A stretch of 64,000 nt of DNA. It comes from Micromonospora sp. NBC_01796. Lineage in GTDB: Bacteria; Actinomycetota; Actinomycetes; Mycobacteriales; Micromonosporaceae. The stretch lies in NCBI RefSeq assembly GCF_035917455.1, contig NZ_CP109078.1:1984001-2048000 (forward strand), in the 5' to 3' direction. Made by a program: the position numbers and the translations under genes. This document shows, in pieces, positions 61,270 through 64,000 of this stretch (position 1 is its first letter; every line of letters starts with the position of its first letter). A model generated the notes under the pieces. That model saw nothing but the letters and a program-made list of their open reading frames with translations, was not told the DNA's origin and searched no databases.

Positions 61270-62001
61270 TCAGATCTTGGCGACCTGGTTGAAGTTGAGC
61301 TCGACCGGGGTCTCCCGACCGAAGATCGACACCAGCACCTTGAGCTTCTGCTGGTCCGGGTTGATCTCACTGATCGTCGCCGGCAACGAGGCGAAGGCAC
61401 CGTCGGTCACGGTGACCGAGTCACCCACCTCGAAGTCGAGCACCCGAACCTCCGGCTTCGCCTTGCCGCCCTTGGTCTCGGCCTCGACCGCCGGAGCGAG
61501 CCACTTGAGCACCTCGTCCAGCGACAGCGGCGCCGGCCGGTCGACCCGGTCGGTCGCGCCCACGAAGCCGGTCACCCCCGGGGTGTTCCGGACGCAGGAG
61601 TAGGACTCCGCGGTCAGCTCCATCCGAACCAGGATGTAACCGGGGAAGACCTTCGCCTGGACCTGGTTCCGCTTGCCGTTCTTGACCTCGACCTCTTCCC
61701 GGGTCGGAACCTCGACCTGGAAGATGAACTCCTCCATGTCGAGGCTGGTGATCCGGGTCTCCAGGTTGGTCTTGACCTTGTTCTCGTAACCGGCGTAGGA
61801 GTGCACGACGTACCAGTCACCCGGCGCGTAGCGCAGCTTCTGCCGCAACTCAGCGACGGGGTCGTAGTCCTCGTCCGGCTCCGACTCGGTGATCTCATCG
61901 AAATCCGGCTCGCTGGCGGCCTCGACCGACTCGTCACCGGCCGCCGTCGCCACCGCGGACTGCTCGTCCGCGGGTCCGGCGGTCTCGTCGTACTCAGGCA
62001 C
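61270..62001 (-). CDS. nusG: Transcription termination/antitermination factor NusG
   Basis: The protein has 243 residues and starts at GTG. About 65 acidic residues ([20 protein letters not shown]) precede the NGN domain ([20 protein letters not shown]). The C-terminal KOW domain ends with [17 protein letters not shown]. It couples RNA polymerase to the ribosome and to Rho. It follows secE as usual. Confidence 0.97.
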   Translation of the reverse strand: MPEYDETAGPADEQSAVATAAGDESVEAASEPDFDEITESEPDEDYDPVAELRQKLRYAPGDWYVVHSYAGYENKVKTNLETRITSLDMEEFIFQVEVPTREEVEVKNGKRNQVQAKVFPGYILVRMELTAESYSCVRNTPGVTGFVGATDRVDRPAPLSLDEVLKWLAPAVEAETKGGKAKPEVRVLDFEVGDSVTVTDGAFASLPATISEINPDQQKLKVLVSIFGRETPVELNFNQVAKI

Positions 62002-62040
62002 GCTTGCTCACTTCCGTCACTATCAGCTGCGGCAGCTGGG

Positions 62041-62436
62041 TCAGCTGGGGTTACCGAAGACCCACAACACGCCCTGGGCGAACCCGTAGTCCAGCCCGGC
62101 CACGACCGTCAACATCACCGCGACGAAGACGACCACCACGGCGGTGTAGGTCAGCAGTTCCTTCCGGGTTGGCCAGATGACCTTACGCAGTTCGGCCACG
62201 ACCTCGCGGAAGAACCGGGCGATCCGGCCGAAAAATCCCACCCGCTGGGTTTCCGACTTGGCCTTCGGCCGGCTGTCCGCCGACTCTGCCTTGGTCCGGG
62301 AACGGGTGGCGGTGCCACCGCGCGAGACCGGCTCCTCGCCCTCGTCGGCGTCATCGTCGATAGCGTCGTCGATCGTCTCGTCGTCAAGACGGTCGTCGTC
62401 CGCGGCGTCCTCGCCGCGCCGGTTGCTCTCGGCCAC
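62041..62436 (-). CDS. secE: Preprotein translocase subunit SecE
   Basis: The protein has 131 residues from the GTG at 62436, preceded by GGAGGGC. A strongly acidic N-terminal stretch (DDETIDDAIDDDADEGEEPV) and a basic segment precede the conserved amphipathic helix ELRKVIWPTRKELLTYT. One transmembrane helix follows (VVVVFVAVMLTVVAGLDY). It stabilises SecY. The open frame upstream to 62484 is probably not translated. Confidence 0.94.
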   Translation of the reverse strand: MAESNRRGEDAADDDRLDDETIDDAIDDDADEGEEPVSRGGTATRSRTKAESADSRPKAKSETQRVGFFGRIARFFREVVAELRKVIWPTRKELLTYTAVVVVFVAVMLTVVAGLDYGFAQGVLWVFGNPS

Positions 62437-62696
62437 TTCGCCCTCCGTCGGGGGGTGCTGGGTTCGTACGTCGGGTGGACGCACGACACACTGGTCACGC
62501 CGACCGAGTACGAGTAACGCGCTCGGCCGAAACCCGGACCCTACCGTCCCCCGGGACGGGCCGCGGCCGGCGGAGCCGACGAAAGCTGCCTTCGGCGGGG
62601 CGACCCGCTCCAGAACAGCCCCGCCGATGCCACCACCACGGGACGATCGTCGCGCATCGGCGACTCCGACCCCCGGGAACGGTCAGGCCTAAGGCG

Positions 62697-62769
<73 letters not shown>

Positions 62770-62836
62770 GTGCGGGAAAGCCGTCCCTACTCGGGCGCGC
62801 ACGCCTAAGTAGGGCCTACTTGCCCCACGGCGGACC

Positions 62837-62866
62837 AGTGTACGGGTAGACGACCGACTTTCCCAA
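62837..62866 (-). promoter_or_regulatory. Candidate promoter of tRNA-Trp
   Basis: TTGGGA (62861-62866) and TACACT (62837-62842) on the minus strand are separated by 18 nt, about 70 nt upstream of the mature tRNA. Confidence 0.5.
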
Positions 62867-62881
62867 CCGGCCACCACCACC

Positions 62882-62925
62882 TGCCGAACACCCGCCACGC
62901 CGTGTGCCGAACACCCGCCACGCCG
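62882..62925. repeat. 21-bp direct repeat between hadB and tRNA-Trp
   Basis: TGCCGAACACCCGCCACGCC is present at 62882 and again at 62905, separated by 2 nt. It lies just upstream of the putative tRNA-Trp promoter and downstream of hadB. It may be a recent duplication or a protein-binding site. Confidence 0.65.
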
Positions 62926-62965
62926 ACCCGGCCGGGGCCGCGCGAGGGTGGCCGGAGATCGACCG

Positions 62966-63367
62966 TCAGGCGCCGGAGATCGGGCCCCGGATGGTCGCCC
63001 GCGCCTGCGCCAGCACCTTCTCACCGTGACAGGTCGCGGTCAGGTCCAGCCTGGTCAGGCCCGGCTCGGCGCCGTCGCGTACCACCGCGCGTACCTCGAT
63101 CTCGGTGCCCTCGTCGTCGTCGGGCACCACCACCGGCCGGGTGAACCGGACGCCGTACTCGACCACGGCGGCGGGGTCACCGGCCCACTCGGTCACCGCG
63201 CGGCCGACCAGCGCCATGGTGAACATGCCGTGGGCGATCACGCCCGGCAGCCCCACCTTGGTCGCGAACCGGTCGCTCCAGTGGATCGGGTTGAAGTCAC
63301 CCGAGGCACCCGCGTAGCGGACCAGGTCCGCCCGGGTGACCCGGAAGGTCTTGACCGGCAGCTCCAC
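62966..63367 (-). CDS. hadB: MaoC-family (R)-hydratase, HadB-like
   Basis: The protein has 133 residues from the GTG at 63367. It carries the hydratase-2 motif with catalytic Asp and His (GDFNPIHWSDRFATKVGL). It forms a heterodimer with HadA for the dehydration step of a FAS-II-like pathway. It starts one base after the hadA stop. There is no hadC copy; tRNA-Trp follows. Confidence 0.9.
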   Translation of the reverse strand: MELPVKTFRVTRADLVRYAGASGDFNPIHWSDRFATKVGLPGVIAHGMFTMALVGRAVTEWAGDPAAVVEYGVRFTRPVVVPDDDEGTEIEVRAVVRDGAEPGLTRLDLTATCHGEKVLAQARATIRGPISGA

Positions 63368-63368
63368 G

Positions 63369-63815
63369 TCAGCCCTCTCCGCGTACGACAAGCTTTGACC
63401 AGACGGTGACCACCGGCTCGCCGGCCACCGTCGAAACGTCGGTCCGGGTGGTCAGGAAATCGTGCCCACCGCGAGAGGTGATCTCCTCGACGGTGTTGAC
63501 GCAGACCAGCTCGTCCCCGGCGATCACCGGGCGGGCGTACGCGAACCGCTGGTCGCCGTGGACCACCCGGCTGTAGTCGATGCCCAGCGCGGGGTCCTCG
63601 ATGAGCTGCTGGCTCGCCGCCATGGTGATGATGACCGGAAAGGTCGGCGGGGCGACCACGTCGCCGTGTCCGAGCGCTCGCGCGGCCTCAGGATCGTGGT
63701 ACGCCGGATCGGTCGCGCCGATCGCGGTCGCGAACTCACGGATCTTCTCCCGTCCCACCTGGTAGGGGACGGTCGGCGGATAACTGCGGCCAACAAAAGA
63801 CGGGTCCAACGACAT
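63369..63815 (-). CDS. hadA: MaoC-like N-terminal dehydratase, HadA-like
   Basis: The protein has 148 residues of the FAS1_DH/MaoC-like N-terminal family: FVGRSYPPTVPYQVGREKIR, AYHDPEAARALGHGDVVAPP and HGDQRFAYARPVIAGDELV. It lacks the catalytic hydratase-2 motif and is the partner subunit of HadB. In mycobacteria HadAB serves mycolate synthesis. The organism here is probably mycolate-free, so the substrate is uncertain. Confidence 0.9.
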   Translation of the reverse strand: MSLDPSFVGRSYPPTVPYQVGREKIREFATAIGATDPAYHDPEAARALGHGDVVAPPTFPVIITMAASQQLIEDPALGIDYSRVVHGDQRFAYARPVIAGDELVCVNTVEEITSRGGHDFLTTRTDVSTVAGEPVVTVWSKLVVRGEG

Positions 63816-63962
63816 GCCGCGAACCTACACTCCCGGATCCTCGATCACCGTTTGGCGAAATGCCGGTCGGAAAAACACGATCGCCGCACCGAAGGCGAAA
63901 GCGCCCGATCGGTACGGCGATGTGGAAAGACTGCGTGGCCGGCGCTGGACCGGCCAGCGGTT

Positions 63963-64000
63963 CTAGCGGGTCTCGCGGTGAACGGTGTGCTTGCCGTCCC
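63963..64000 (-). CDS. rpmG: 50S ribosomal protein L33, C-terminal end
   Basis: On the minus strand the last 12 codons read DGKHTVHRETR then TAG, the conserved C-terminus of L33. The rest lies beyond the right edge of the window. It is the expected neighbour upstream of hadA. Confidence 0.85.
   Translation of the reverse strand, partial: DGKHTVHRETR

Noticed and set aside
62437-62484. Longer SecE start at 62484
   Set aside because: The GTG at 62436 has a good GGAGGGC ribosome-binding site, while the upstream start does not.

Overview
The window is high-GC actinobacterial DNA. Family-level similarity of the proteins, frequent GTG/TTG starts, WhiJ/DUF397-type genes and the rpmG-hadA-hadB-tRNA-Trp-secE-nusG order suggest a filamentous actinomycete, most likely Micromonosporaceae (Micromonospora or a close relative). 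This assignment is inference, because no 16S gene is present.

Left part (1-24,500) is accessory or housekeeping. It begins with the 3' part of a polytopic membrane protein with a very long repetitive Pro/Ser/Thr tail. An intergenic patch follows with two large hairpin elements and 35-bp tandem repeats. A complete TPP-riboswitch-controlled thiamine operon lies on the minus strand (thiE-thiO-thiS-thiG-thiE/tenI-like-thiD-thiC, genes mostly overlapping by 4 nt). Next is a 1,938-residue secreted modular protein (ThuA, PQQ-type sugar dehydrogenase, PKD, carbohydrate-binding and laminin-like modules), then a small membrane-anchored secreted protein and a WhiJ-type XRE regulator with its DUF397 partner. 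The section ends with an aldo/keto reductase, an ABC-F ATPase, an RsmC-like methyltransferase, a single-pass membrane protein with a Pro/Arg-rich repetitive N-terminus, and truA.

Right part (24,588-64,000) is the ribosomal protein/RNA polymerase super-cluster, all on the minus strand. In transcription order it reads rpmG(partial)-hadA-hadB-tRNA-Trp-secE-nusG; rplK-rplA; an inserted ABC transporter pair; rplJ-rplL; rpoB-rpoC; two small membrane proteins; rpsL-rpsG-fusA-tuf; the whole S10 operon (rpsJ to rpsQ); the spc operon (rplN to rplO); secY-adk-map; a DUF1707 protein; infA-rpmJ-rpsM-rpsK-rpsD-rpoA-rplQ; and truA. Every expected universal gene of these operons is present and intact.

Regulatory features include one TPP riboswitch, several -35/-10 pairs with a recurring TACACT -10 box, and many perfect GC-rich stem-loops. 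Some stem-loops sit at operon ends (terminators). Others sit between co-transcribed genes: rpsQ/rplN exactly at the S10/spc boundary, rpoB/rpoC, rpsG/fusA, rpsD/rpoA and rpmJ/rpsM. A hairpin element with a conserved GATCAAGC-TGAC loop occurs twice (3,122 and 30,447) and looks like a dispersed REP-like family. I saw no CRISPR array, prophage, insertion sequence or classical defence system. The least explained items are the repeat elements, the repetitive membrane proteins and the giant secreted enzyme.
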